Shown here in pieces: positions 7,411-15,411 of a stretch of 49,177 bases of DNA. The translations under genes and the position numbers were made by a program. Every line of letters begins with the position of its first letter. Position 1 is the stretch's first letter. The notes under the pieces are model-generated. The model was not told the origin of the DNA. It searched no databases and saw nothing but the letters and a program-made list of their open reading frames with translations. Source of the DNA: Chloroflexota bacterium (lineage in GTDB: Bacteria; Chloroflexota; Anaerolineae; Aggregatilineales; Phototrophicaceae); NCBI GenBank assembly GCA_026708115.1, contig JAPOVL010000055.1, forward strand, positions 1 through 49,177, written 5' to 3'.

Positions 7411-8808
7411 CTATAGCCGCTGTCGCCGGCGCCGGATCAAATCCGCCAGCACCGTCACCAGGATTAATAGTCCTTGCACTGCTTTCAGCCAGAAGGGCGA
7501 TACATTGATAAAGATCATCGCCGAACGGATGAAATTCAGCAAGAGCGTGGCCATAGTCGATCCAATTGCCGTACCCGTGCCGCCCAGGATGCTCACGCCG
7601 CCGACCACTGAAGCCGTGATGACAGAAAGCTCAAGCGCGGGCGGCGGGGTAGCTTGGATGATATTGAATTGGGTCGAATACATGACACTGGCGACACCGA
7701 TGAATATGCCATTCAAAATGAAGACAGTCATCAACAGCCGCTTCTGTGACAAGCCGGAGAGACGCGCCGCTTCCGCATTGCCGCCCAGGGCGTAAAAGGC
7801 GCGTCCGGTGGCGCTGTAGCGCATCCACAATACGACCACGATTGTCAGCGCCACCATGATGATAATCGGCATGGGAATGCCCAGTGGACGCATCTGCGAG
7901 AGAAAATAGTCGGCCGGCATGTCCCGCACGCGTTCGCCCCCCGCCCAAATGATCAGAATACCCTTGATGATGCTCAACATGCCCAGGGTGACGACGATTG
8001 ACGGTATGCGCAGGTAGGCGACCAGGAAGCCAATTAAGGCGCCAAAGCCAGCGCCGACGATCAGCGGCGCCAGCCAGGCCAAGGGCGCCGGCAGGCCCGA
8101 GACCACCAGGCGTCCGCTAATGACTGCCAGCAAGCCCACCAGGGAGCCGACGGAAATGTCGATGTTTCCGGTGACGATGACCATGGTCATGCCCAGGGCC
8201 GCCACGGCGATATAAGCGTTGCCCTGCAATATGTCAGAGATATTGCGTTCTTGCAAAAAACGCGGATTGGCGATGCCCACCACGAAGATCAGCAGCAGCA
8301 GACCGAAGAGAATGATGCTTTCCTGATTGCCGAAAAGTTTGGTGATGCGGTAGCGTCCTTCGCCAGCGCCACGAGGCATAAGTATTTGCAAGACGCACAA
8401 GACCCCGGCGACCAGCATGATCCAAAAAGCGCTGCCCATGCTGCTGACGTAGGTCGCGCCACCGGCAGCATAATCACGTGTAAAATTGATGTAATACACC
8501 AGGACCAGCAAGCCGCTCACGCTCATCAAAAGTGAAATGGCGCGGCTGGCGCCCGGCACAATCACGTTCCAGGCGCCCAGCAGCAGCACGCCCAGCCCGG
8601 CCAGTGGAATAAGCTCGACGCCGGTTTTGAAAATCTTAAGTTCGTTGGCTTTTTTGCTTTCGGTGACGACCGCGACCGTCGACGGTCCCCTTTCCGGTTG
8701 GATCACGAAAGGCAGCAGGAAATAGGCGCCGATGATCACAAGGGCCAAGGCAATGCCGATAAAGTGCTCGGGACCGCGATTAACGGGCGAAGTTTTGGCC
8801 TTGCTCAT
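7411..8808 (-). CDS. ABC transporter permease with extra N-terminal membrane domain
   Basis: A 465-residue permease of the same family as its neighbour but about 135 residues longer. The canonical part starts near residue 155 (ESIILFGLLLLIFVVGIANP) and contains GMTMVIVTGNIDISVGSLVG, YALGGNAEAARLSGL and VVGGVSILGGTGT. Residues 1-150 add about four further hydrophobic segments (for example FIGIALALVIIGAYFLLPFV and VELIPLAGLGVLLLGAW), so it resembles the longer XylH-like permeases. The start ATG overlaps the stop of the ATPase gene by four bases, which implies translational coupling. Likely partner of the 330-residue permease in a heterodimeric pore. Confidence 0.9.
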   Translation of the reverse strand: MSKAKTSPVNRGPEHFIGIALALVIIGAYFLLPFVIQPERGPSTVAVVTESKKANELKIFKTGVELIPLAGLGVLLLGAWNVIVPGASRAISLLMSVSGLLVLVYYINFTRDYAAGGATYVSSMGSAFWIMLVAGVLCVLQILMPRGAGEGRYRITKLFGNQESIILFGLLLLIFVVGIANPRFLQERNISDILQGNAYIAVAALGMTMVIVTGNIDISVGSLVGLLAVISGRLVVSGLPAPLAWLAPLIVGAGFGALIGFLVAYLRIPSIVVTLGMLSIIKGILIIWAGGERVRDMPADYFLSQMRPLGIPMPIIIMVALTIVVVLWMRYSATGRAFYALGGNAEAARLSGLSQKRLLMTVFILNGIFIGVASVMYSTQFNIIQATPPPALELSVITASVVGGVSILGGTGTAIGSTMATLLLNFIRSAMIFINVSPFWLKAVQGLLILVTVLADLIRRRRQRL

Positions 8809-10343
8809 GCGCTGGCCTCCGAGGTGCGGCGCGCTTCTTCGCTCATCATGGCGTGGGCGATCAACTCTTGCGTGGCTTCCGCGCGACTGAATTCGCCCAC
8901 CAAATGCCCCTCGCGCATCACCAGGATGCGGTCGCTCATGCCCAGGATTTCCGGCAATTCGCTGGAGATCATCAAAATCGCCAAGCCCTCTTCCGCCGCC
9001 AGTTGGCTCATCAGGCGGTGAATCTCTGATTTGGCGCCGACATCGACGCCGCGCGTCGGTTCATCCATGATCAGCAGTTTGGGATTGCTGGCCAGCCATT
9101 TGCTGACGACCACCTTCTGCTGATTGCCGCCCGACAGTTTGTTGACAATCTGCTCGGGGCCGGTGGCGCGAATGCTCAGCTGCTGAATCGAATGATTAGC
9201 CAGCCGTCGTTCTTCGGCGCGGTTGACAAAGGTATTCCGCGATACCGATTCCAGCACGGCCATCGAGGTATTTTCGCGGAGGGTCATTTCTCGCACCAGG
9301 CCTTGTCGCCCGCGGTCTTCCGGTACATAGCCGATGCCATGCCGCACCGCCTCGGAAGGTCGATGAATCTCGACCGCTTCGCCATTCAGCAGGATCGTGC
9401 CCGATTCCGCCGGCAAGACGCCAAAGATCACCTGCGCTGTCTCACTGCGCCCGGAACCGACCAAACCGGCCAAGCCGACGATTTCGCCAGCCCGGACTGA
9501 GAATGAGATGTCGCGCGTCAGCGGCGGACGGTTGAGATTGCGAACTTCCAGCACCACGTCGCCGATTTCGGCTGCCTGTTTGGGGAAAAGATTCTCGATA
9601 GTGCGACCGACCATCATGCTGATCAGCTCGGATTCGCTGGTATCAGCCACGTCATTGGTGCCGATGTATTCGCCGTCGCGCAAGACCGTCACGCGGTCCG
9701 CCAATTCAAAGACCTCGTTAAGGCGGTGGCTGATATAGATTATGCTGACGCCGCGTTCGCGCAGTAGCCGAACAATGCTGAAGAGTTGCTCGACATCGCT
9801 TTCGGTCAAGGCGGCGGTTGGCTCGTCCATGATGAGGATGCGCGCGTCGAGCGACAAGGCTTTGGCGATCTCGACGCGCTGTCGGTTGCCGACATTCAAT
9901 GTGCCGACCTTAGCCTGTACATCGAGGTTGTAGATATTGAGTTCCGCCAGCAGGGCTTCGGCCCCTTGCTCCATCCGCTCCCAGTCAATGGTTTGGAAGA
10001 AGCCGCGATTTTTGGTGGGCGCATGACCCATAAAGATGTTTTCGGCGACCGATAATTCCGGATACAGGCCGAGTTCCTGATAGATGGTGGCGATGCCGGC
10101 GCGCTGTGCTTCCCTTGGATTGGCGAAGTGCACGCGCTGCCCTTCCAATTGGATTGCGCCGGTTTCCGGCTGGTAAACGCCGGAGACGATCTTGATCATG
10201 GTGGATTTGCCGGCGCCGTTTTCGCCGATCAGGGCGTGGACCTCTCCACGGCGCACGTCAAAATGGACGTTTTTGAGCGCGTGCACACCGGGAAAGTGTT
10301 TGTTGATCTCAGCTAATTGCAGCAATGGCGCTTCGGTCATCAT
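8805..10343 (-). CDS. Sugar ABC transporter ATPase (rhamnose/ribose type, two nucleotide-binding domains)
   Basis: A 512-residue double ABC ATPase. The first domain has Walker A GENGAGKST, a signature-like LNVGNRQRVEIAKAL and Walker B ILIMDEPTAAL. The second has a Walker A lacking the lysine, GLVGSGRSE, as is usual for this family, with the signature LSGGNQQKV and Walker B LLIMDEPTRGVD. It energises the importer formed by the two permeases and the rhamnose-type binding protein. The start is the first of two consecutive ATGs, seven bases after AGGA; an upstream in-frame GTG at 10358 is less likely. Its stop overlaps the first permease. No gene intervenes between it and the kinase upstream (131-base gap). 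Confidence 0.92.
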   Translation of the reverse strand: MMTEAPLLQLAEINKHFPGVHALKNVHFDVRRGEVHALIGENGAGKSTMIKIVSGVYQPETGAIQLEGQRVHFANPREAQRAGIATIYQELGLYPELSVAENIFMGHAPTKNRGFFQTIDWERMEQGAEALLAELNIYNLDVQAKVGTLNVGNRQRVEIAKALSLDARILIMDEPTAALTESDVEQLFSIVRLLRERGVSIIYISHRLNEVFELADRVTVLRDGEYIGTNDVADTSESELISMMVGRTIENLFPKQAAEIGDVVLEVRNLNRPPLTRDISFSVRAGEIVGLAGLVGSGRSETAQVIFGVLPAESGTILLNGEAVEIHRPSEAVRHGIGYVPEDRGRQGLVREMTLRENTSMAVLESVSRNTFVNRAEERRLANHSIQQLSIRATGPEQIVNKLSGGNQQKVVVSKWLASNPKLLIMDEPTRGVDVGAKSEIHRLMSQLAAEEGLAILMISSELPEILGMSDRILVMREGHLVGEFSRAEATQELIAHAMMSEEARRTSEASA

Positions 10344-10474
10344 GGCACTTTCCTGCACAGCCGCATGGCGGCGGCGAGAATCCCTGCCGCGCTAGCGCAA
10401 AACAATAGATTTTCCACCTGCCCGGACAATTTCGATTTATCAGAATGAGTCCGATTGACGCCTATGGCGGCAGG

Positions 10475-11899
10475 TTATATCAGCAAGTCCCGGAAGCGCT
10501 CGTAGTTCGCGTCCCAGGTCGCCCTGTCATTTGGCTCGAAAAGGACAAGTTCCGTCGACTCGCTCAACATGGCTCGCGCCTCGGCGACATCTCTCAGCTC
10601 GCCAATGGCGATCAACTGAACGATGGCATTGCCGGTAGCCGTCGCCTCGGCCGGGCCGGCAATCACCGGAAGACCGATGGCGTTGGCTGTCATCTGATTG
10701 AGCAGGGCATTCTTTGATCCGCCGCCGATGATATGCAGTCGATCGACGCTATGCCCGGAAACGGCGATCAATTGCTCCAAGACGAAACGATACTTGTAGG
10801 CGAGGCTGACGTAGACCGCCGCAATCAACTCGGCATCGCTTTCCGGCAAGGCCTGGCCGTGTCGTCGGCAATAGTCGATGACGCGCGCGGGCATATCGCC
10901 GGGCGGCAAGAATGTTGGATCATCCGGCTCAATCAGTGTCTTGAAGGGGTCGACGCTCTGTACCATCGCCGCAAGCTGATCGAAACTGTAGTCTTTGCCA
11001 GCGGCTTTCCAGGTAGCCCGGCACTGATCCACCACCCACAAGCCCATGATATTCTTCAGGAAGCGGTAGGTATTTTCGTAGCCGCCTTCGTTGGTGACAT
11101 TTGCGGCATAGGCGGCATCGCTGAGGATGGGCGCTTGCAATTCCATGCCCAGCAGGCTCCAGGTGCCGCTGCTCAGGTAGGCGACATGCTCGCTGGTTGC
11201 CGGTACGGCGACCACCGCGCTGCCGGTATCGTGACAGGCTGGCGCGATGACATCTGTGCCCTGGTAACTGCCGAGCTTGGTACCCGGCTGCACAATCGGC
11301 GCCAAAATATCAGGGATGCCGATTGCCGCGGTGATAGCGCGGTCCCAATCACCGGTATGGGCGTTGCATAGCTGCAGGGTGGTGGCTTCGGTGTATTCGC
11401 ATGTTTTGGACCCCGTCAACCAGTAGTTGAACAGATCGGCAATGGTCAACAGGGTCGTGGCTTGCTCCAGTAGCGGACTACCGTCGCGGATACTGGCAGC
11501 GAGCTGAAACAAGCCGTTGAATTGCAGGAACTGTATGCCGGTGCGGTCGAAGATTTCGCGGCGCGGCATGCGCTCAAAGGCCCATTCCATGGCGCCGTTT
11601 GTGCGTGGATCGCGATAGTGGACCGGGTTGGCGAGCAACTCGCCGGCGCTATCCAGCAGGGCGTAGTCGACGCCCCAGCAGTCGACGCCAATCGCGGCGG
11701 CGTCGACCTTCTCGATGCCGACCGTAATTTCCTGCCAGAGCCGCAAAACGTCCCAATGGAGCCTTTGCGGGGTTTGTACGGGAATATTGGGAAAACGATG
11801 GACTTCGCGCAGCGCTATGGCGCGCCCATCGAAGGACAGGTCCATCACCCGTCCCGATGTTGCGCCCAAGTCTACCGCCGCGACGTGTTGTTTGGTCAT
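10475..11899 (-). CDS. rhaB: Rhamnulokinase (FGGY carbohydrate kinase)
   Basis: A 474-residue FGGY kinase, close to the usual rhamnulokinase length. It phosphorylates L-rhamnulose at C1 with ATP. Diagnostic stretches are AVDLGATSGRVM at the N-terminus, IGVDCWGVDYALLD, the phosphate-binding CHDTGSAVVAVPA, YLSSGTWSLLGME, TNEGGYENTYRFLKNIMGLW and the late HIIGGGSKNALLNQMTAN. These match rhamnulokinase better than fuculokinase or xylulokinase, from memory of the families. The ATG has no strong ribosome site. A consensus promoter lies 79-107 bases upstream, so this gene probably heads the kinase-transporter transcript. Confidence 0.9.
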   Translation of the reverse strand: MTKQHVAAVDLGATSGRVMDLSFDGRAIALREVHRFPNIPVQTPQRLHWDVLRLWQEITVGIEKVDAAAIGVDCWGVDYALLDSAGELLANPVHYRDPRTNGAMEWAFERMPRREIFDRTGIQFLQFNGLFQLAASIRDGSPLLEQATTLLTIADLFNYWLTGSKTCEYTEATTLQLCNAHTGDWDRAITAAIGIPDILAPIVQPGTKLGSYQGTDVIAPACHDTGSAVVAVPATSEHVAYLSSGTWSLLGMELQAPILSDAAYAANVTNEGGYENTYRFLKNIMGLWVVDQCRATWKAAGKDYSFDQLAAMVQSVDPFKTLIEPDDPTFLPPGDMPARVIDYCRRHGQALPESDAELIAAVYVSLAYKYRFVLEQLIAVSGHSVDRLHIIGGGSKNALLNQMTANAIGLPVIAGPAEATATGNAIVQLIAIGELRDVAEARAMLSESTELVLFEPNDRATWDANYERFRDLLI

Positions 11900-11977
11900 G
11901 GATTGATTTGCTTGGCGGAGGGGCCATTGAGATCGCCCGCTAGCCGCCGGTCATTTGCCAGGTTGCGCATTCGACCG

Positions 11978-12006
11978 ATTCTATCCCGCGTTATTTTCAC
12001 TGTCAA
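11978..12006 (-). promoter_or_regulatory. Sigma-70-type promoter of rhaB
   Basis: On the minus strand TTGACA (12006-12001) is separated by exactly 17 bases from TAGAAT (11983-11978). The expected start of transcription is near 11971, leaving about 70 bases of leader before rhaB. Confidence 0.7.
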
Positions 12007-12037
12007 TTGCGCTAGGGAGGCAGCAGTGTAGCGAAGT

Positions 12038-12058
12038 CGGCTGAAATTATTTCAGCCG
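12038..12058. promoter_or_regulatory. 21-bp perfect palindrome upstream of the rhaB promoter, candidate operator
   Basis: CGGCTGAAAT and ATTTCAGCCG flank a single central T, a perfect inverted repeat. It ends 32 bases upstream of the -35 box of the rhaB promoter and lies between rhaB and the DeoR gene. No T tract follows on either strand, so a terminator is unlikely. The inner TGAAAT-T-ATTTCA half sites are of the kind recognised by dimeric regulators; binding by the adjacent DeoR protein is inferred. Confidence 0.55.
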
Positions 12059-12072
12059 GAACGGGTGATCCT

Positions 12073-12090
12073 TATCAGCGAGGATAAGGC
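12073..12090. other. Short hairpin between DeoR gene and rhaB
   Basis: CCTTATC and GATAAGG can pair around a short loop just beside the 21-bp palindrome. No U tract follows, so a role in termination of the DeoR message is doubtful. Confidence 0.3.
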
Positions 12091-12181
12091 GTACAGCCTG
12101 GCTTTTCTCTGTTTACCCGGCGCGCACGCTGGTCAGAATTAGGCACAACCGAATTGGATGGACTTCCAAAGATAGCGGGCT

Positions 12182-12958
12182 TCAATCCGCAAATTCGACA
12201 ATGACATCGCGGTCGCGCAACTCGGCGATGTACTGGGACGGCGCTTGACGGGAGGTAAAGATAGCGCTCAGTTCCTTCGGTTGGGCGACGGTGAATGACG
12301 TGACCTTGCCCCATTTCTTGTTGTCGATCAGCATGTACTTGCTGATACATTGCTCCAATATCGCGCGCTTCATTTGCGATTCTTCCAGGCTGGATTCGGT
12401 AAAACCGGCGCTCTCGGTGTAACCGTGGGCGCTGATGAAGGCGGCTGATAGCTGCAGCTTGGGCAATCCTTCTGGCTTCCCGACCAGTGATACCGAATCG
12501 CGTCGCAACTGACCGCCAGGCATCAAGACTTTGATATCTCGATAGTTGAGCAAGTCCTTGGCGACGATCAGGCTGTTGGTCACGATTGTCAGTTCATCCA
12601 GTTGCTTCAGATGAGGCAGCATGGCAAACACGGTTGTGGAGGCGTCAAGCGCGATGGTGTCCCCGTGGCTGACATAACGCGCTGCATAGCTTGCGATCTG
12701 GGCCTTGACGCGAGAATTGGTGCGCAAGCGGACATCGTAGGAAAGTTCCGGCGAAATATTGCGCCCTTGCGGCAAAACCGCGCCACCGTGGGTCCGCTTG
12801 GCGAGATTGGCAGCTTCGAGCGCGCGCAGGTCCAGGCGGATGGTAACCTCGCTCACATTGAAGTCATTGCTGAGTCGCTTGACCGCGACGCGACCGCTGC
12901 GCTGCAATTGGGCGAGGATGCTGCGGCGTCGCTCTTCCATAAACATTTTGTCAGACAT
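12182..12958 (-). CDS. DeoR/GlpR-family transcriptional regulator
   Basis: A 258-residue regulator. The N-terminal winged helix-turn-helix spans about residues 7-60: ERRRSILAQLQRSGRVAVKR, then VSEVTIRLDLRALE and the typical wing end KRTHGGAVL. The remainder is the DeoRC sugar-phosphate sensor domain, with IALDASTTVFAMLPHL and LTIVTNSLIVAKDL; the first matches the usual ligand-site segment. Such proteins commonly repress sugar operons until a phosphorylated sugar binds. It is encoded between the HAD phosphatase and rhaB in the same direction, so it probably controls the deoxysugar island, with the 21-bp palindrome at 12038-12058 as a possible site. No clear ribosome site precedes the ATG; ATGs at codons 5 and 7 are alternatives. 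Confidence 0.88.
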   Translation of the reverse strand: MSDKMFMEERRRSILAQLQRSGRVAVKRLSNDFNVSEVTIRLDLRALEAANLAKRTHGGAVLPQGRNISPELSYDVRLRTNSRVKAQIASYAARYVSHGDTIALDASTTVFAMLPHLKQLDELTIVTNSLIVAKDLLNYRDIKVLMPGGQLRRDSVSLVGKPEGLPKLQLSAAFISAHGYTESAGFTESSLEESQMKRAILEQCISKYMLIDNKKWGKVTSFTVAQPKELSAIFTSRQAPSQYIAELRDRDVIVEFAD

Positions 12959-13094
12959 GTTTGTGAATCGGTAAGCGATACCGGATTAAGAAACGAACGT
13001 GAAACGCCAACTATATGAATAATTGTAACCGAAGATTATGTCTTGAGTCATATCGAGCGCCTGATGCCGCTGATTTGGCCTTGTGCAAAGTCGA

Positions 13095-13106
13095 AAACGT
13101 TCGTTT
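13095..13106. promoter_or_regulatory. AAACG-TT-CGTTT palindrome upstream of the DeoR gene
   Basis: A 12-bp inverted repeat lies 137 bases upstream of the DeoR start; one arm with flank (AAACGAACG) recurs in inverse orientation at 12991-12999. The pair could be an autoregulatory site, but the motif is short. Confidence 0.25.
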
Positions 13107-13128
13107 GAAAAGTGGCGAGACCAGGGGG

Positions 13129-13800
13129 TTACTCGCTGCGCGCTCTTTCGATGCGCCGGATCAAACTGAGATCAAATGCTTCCAGCGTCTCAATGTGCGC
13201 ATCTGCAATTGCGAGGATTTCTGGGGGAAGCGGGAAGTCGGGGCTTGGGGCTGCAACTGCCGCCATGCCTGCGGCTTTCAAGGACCTCAGGCCGTTTGCC
13301 GAGTCTTCAATGCCTACAGTCGCATGGGGCAAGACGCCGAGCTGCGCCATCGCTTCCAGATATATGTCCGGCGCGGGCTTGCCACGGGGGATATCGTCAC
13401 CGTAGATCATGACTTCAAAAACCTGGTCCAAACCGGTAATGCGCAGGACTGCTCTGATGATTTCGGTAGGTGAACCGGAGGCCAAACCGACGCGGAAATG
13501 CTGTTTCATACGGTGTACCGATTTGATGGCGCCGGGGCGGGTCGGCATGCGTCGTTCGTAGTGCGCGATAACGCGCCCTTTCATCTCGGCGATTATGTTG
13601 TCAATGGATTCATCCAACTGCAATTTTTCTTGCATCACTGTCGCCCATCCGACAGTGCTGCGTCCCATCGCCAGCCGCTGATACGCGTCGGTCCAGGTCT
13701 TGCCCCGGTCGCGGGCGAATTCGACGCGGGACTTGTCCCAATAGACTTCGCTATCGACCAGGACCCCATCCATATCAAAGATGATCGCTTCAATCGGCAT
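13129..13800 (-). CDS. HAD-superfamily hydrolase, beta-phosphoglucomutase-like
   Basis: A 223-residue haloacid dehalogenase family phosphatase or phosphomutase. Motif I with the nucleophile aspartate is IIFDMDGVLVDSE at the N-terminus, motif II is GLASGSP, the lysine of motif III is in IPRGKPAPDIYLEA and motif IV is VGIEDSANGL. The helical cap lies between motifs I and II, as in the beta-phosphoglucomutase and sugar-phosphate phosphatase subgroup. The ATG at 13800 is preceded by AGGAG at six bases; an upstream TTG is less likely. It is encoded between the mutarotase and the DeoR gene, which suggests action on a sugar phosphate; the substrate cannot be specified. Confidence 0.87.
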   Translation of the reverse strand: MPIEAIIFDMDGVLVDSEVYWDKSRVEFARDRGKTWTDAYQRLAMGRSTVGWATVMQEKLQLDESIDNIIAEMKGRVIAHYERRMPTRPGAIKSVHRMKQHFRVGLASGSPTEIIRAVLRITGLDQVFEVMIYGDDIPRGKPAPDIYLEAMAQLGVLPHATVGIEDSANGLRSLKAAGMAAVAAPSPDFPLPPEILAIADAHIETLEAFDLSLIRRIERARSE

Positions 13801-13841
13801 CGCCAACTCCTGGCAATGAAGTCTATCAATATTTCGTTGAA

Positions 13842-14279
13842 CTATACCGACTGATCAGCAGGTGGCGGCACTACGCCAATCGTCAAGAGAATGTTGGCAT
13901 AAATGCGTTGTTCACCCGTGGCGATGACCAGGCAGCAATTGTCTTTACCGGCTTCGTCATAGAAAGCAAAACGTTCCAGCGCCTGCAACTCGACCTCGGC
14001 GCCCAACAGTTGCCTGAATTCCCGGTAAATGCTCGGCTCGGCTCCGTCGTGGCGCGCCATCACGTGGGCGGCTTCAACCGGCGTCACGCTCAAAACCGCC
14101 TCCAGTACATCGGTGACAGTTACCATTCCAGGCGCCAGGTTGAGATAAACGCGGTCGGCGAGCGGATTGGCGCCTGTCGAGACCGGGTAGTTGCCGTCCG
14201 GTATCAAGATAGTGGCGCCGTGCCCGGCTTCGCCAAGCGCACCCAGAATCTGAGGGTGAATCAACTTTCCAGTTAACAT
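13842..14279 (-). CDS. RbsD/FucU-family sugar mutarotase
   Basis: A 145-residue protein of the RbsD/FucU family, which interconverts anomers of sugars such as L-fucose or ribose so that the right form reaches the isomerase or kinase. It begins MLTGKLIHPQILGALGEAGH, followed by the family's active-site segment ILIPDGNYP, and ends with EQRIYANILLTIGV, whose tyrosine-asparagine pair is typical. The length fits FucU (about 140). The start at 14279 has GGAG six bases upstream, inside an alternative start at 14291. It heads the minus-strand deoxysugar run, with a TATAAT box 44 bases upstream. Fucose versus rhamnose specificity cannot be decided; the kinase next door points to rhamnose. Confidence 0.87.
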   Translation of the reverse strand: MLTGKLIHPQILGALGEAGHGATILIPDGNYPVSTGANPLADRVYLNLAPGMVTVTDVLEAVLSVTPVEAAHVMARHDGAEPSIYREFRQLLGAEVELQALERFAFYDEAGKDNCCLVIATGEQRIYANILLTIGVVPPPADQSV

Positions 14280-14322
14280 TCCGTTCTCCATATTGCGTTT
14301 GGGATGAACAAAGCAAGGCACG

Positions 14323-14328
14323 ATTATA
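14323..14328 (-). promoter_or_regulatory. -10 box of the mutarotase gene
   Basis: Perfect TATAAT on the minus strand, 44 bases before the mutarotase start. The -35 region at 16-18 bases is poor, as might be expected for an activated or regulated promoter. It is the first promoter-like signal of the deoxysugar island. Confidence 0.45.
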
Positions 14329-14494
14329 ACAGTTTGGCCCCGCCTGACGACCGTTTTCCGGTTTGAGGCTACACCCGTCTCCAGAGGTGGCAGAAACCGT
14401 CGGACGCCCCTACCCAGATCATTGGCGCTTTTGCTGGGCTGGCGCTGACGGGCGACGCTAGCAATCCGCATCGCCGCGGCTTTGAAGGCTCTGA

Positions 14495-15046
14495 TTAGCG
14501 CTTTCTGATTCTGTCCCCGGCCGTGATCATGCCGTCTTGAATCACACGGGCGTAAACGCCGCGCAGTCGCTGGTTCTTGCCGGCATCCGACATGACCCAT
14601 TTGCGCGCGGGCGCGCCGAAGCGGCGGGCGAATTTGCCGCAACCGGTATGTGGCTTGACGCCGATTTCCAGAATCACTTCGCCGATCTGCAGTTGCGTGC
14701 CCGCGGGCAAGTTGTCCATCGAGATATCGAGATCGACGAAAAGCTGATCGCCCGATTCCGCCCAGCGCGATTTTTCGTCGGTCAGGAGTTGGATCACACG
14801 GCTATTCATGAGCGTGACCTGGGTTTCCGGAATTGGTTCGCTATCGGGAGCCTTGCGTTTGGCGCGGCTCAGCCAATCATCGCCTTCCAAGCCGCGGGCG
14901 GCCGTAAACCTGGCGGCTTGCACTTCTTCTCGTTGATCGGCTTCCGGCCGGCGCACGATCATTTCCACGCGGCCCCCGTCGCCTGGCGATTTCTCCAATT
15001 GATCCCAGGCTTCATTTAGCATTTCAAAACTTTTCACAGCTTCCAT
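14495..15046 (-). CDS. MOSC domain-containing protein
   Basis: A 183-residue MOSC-domain protein (molybdenum cofactor sulfurase C-terminal fold). Seen are the MVRRP-like segment IVRRPEADQREEVQAARFT, the conserved QVTLMNSRVIQLL, then LFVDLDISMDNLPAG, IGEVILEIGVKPHTGCGKF with the family cysteine, and a C-terminal RGVYARVIQDGMITAGD. MOSC proteins move sulfur or bind pyranopterin cofactors; many stand-alone members have no known substrate. The start ATG has GGAG at six bases, so upstream in-frame codons up to 15337 are not needed. It stands alone, downstream of a divergent region and not tightly linked to the deoxysugar genes. Confidence 0.85.
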   Translation of the reverse strand: MEAVKSFEMLNEAWDQLEKSPGDGGRVEMIVRRPEADQREEVQAARFTAARGLEGDDWLSRAKRKAPDSEPIPETQVTLMNSRVIQLLTDEKSRWAESGDQLFVDLDISMDNLPAGTQLQIGEVILEIGVKPHTGCGKFARRFGAPARKWVMSDAGKNQRLRGVYARVIQDGMITAGDRIRKR

Positions 15047-15411
15047 TGCTTGCTCCAAGCGCTTGATGATAATTCCTGAGCAGACTATACACCAAAAGCC
15101 GCTCGGCGGCAGCGGTATGATGCTCCCGCGCTCGCGCGCAGTCGCAACTCCGCTCCTTGCAGCCGCTCGGCGCGTATCCGGCGAAAAGGTCACAGGAATG
15201 TCGCGCTCAGGCAAAATCGTAAGCCGTCTCGTCGCATGAGCGACGCGGTTTACGTAAACAGGAGCAAAGGGGGTATTGAATAAGGCGGCAAAGTTCTGCG
15301 CTCTGTCGGCTAGGCCGGCGCGAACGCGGCATAGCATTGGGACAAGACAATTGTTACCATGTCAAAAGGTGGCTGCTGCCCGCCGGTGTATTTGAAGAAG
15401 GGGAGTTGGGT
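15047..15411. other. Divergent intergenic region between MOSC and aldo/keto reductase genes
   Basis: No gene is supported in these 365 bases. The block GCCGCTCGGCG occurs twice, near 15098 and 15161. An imperfect inverted repeat around 15219-15254 (GTAAGCCG... with ...CGGTTTAC) can fold into a hairpin around GCATGAGC. A TATAGT on the minus strand at 15084-15089 may be the MOSC -10 box. Confidence 0.5.

Noticed and set aside
12038..12090. Palindrome and hairpin as a terminator of the DeoR gene
   Set aside because: Neither structure is followed by a T run on the minus strand, and the palindrome sits at operator distance from the rhaB promoter.
14280..14642. An N-terminal extension of the FucU-like mutarotase of about 120 residues
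   Set aside because: The extension has no family similarity, and the ATG at 14279 has a good ribosome site and a -10 box just upstream.
15047..15337. An N-terminal extension of the MOSC protein
   Set aside because: The residues are low-complexity and Arg-rich; the ATG at 15046 has a ribosome site and yields the normal domain.
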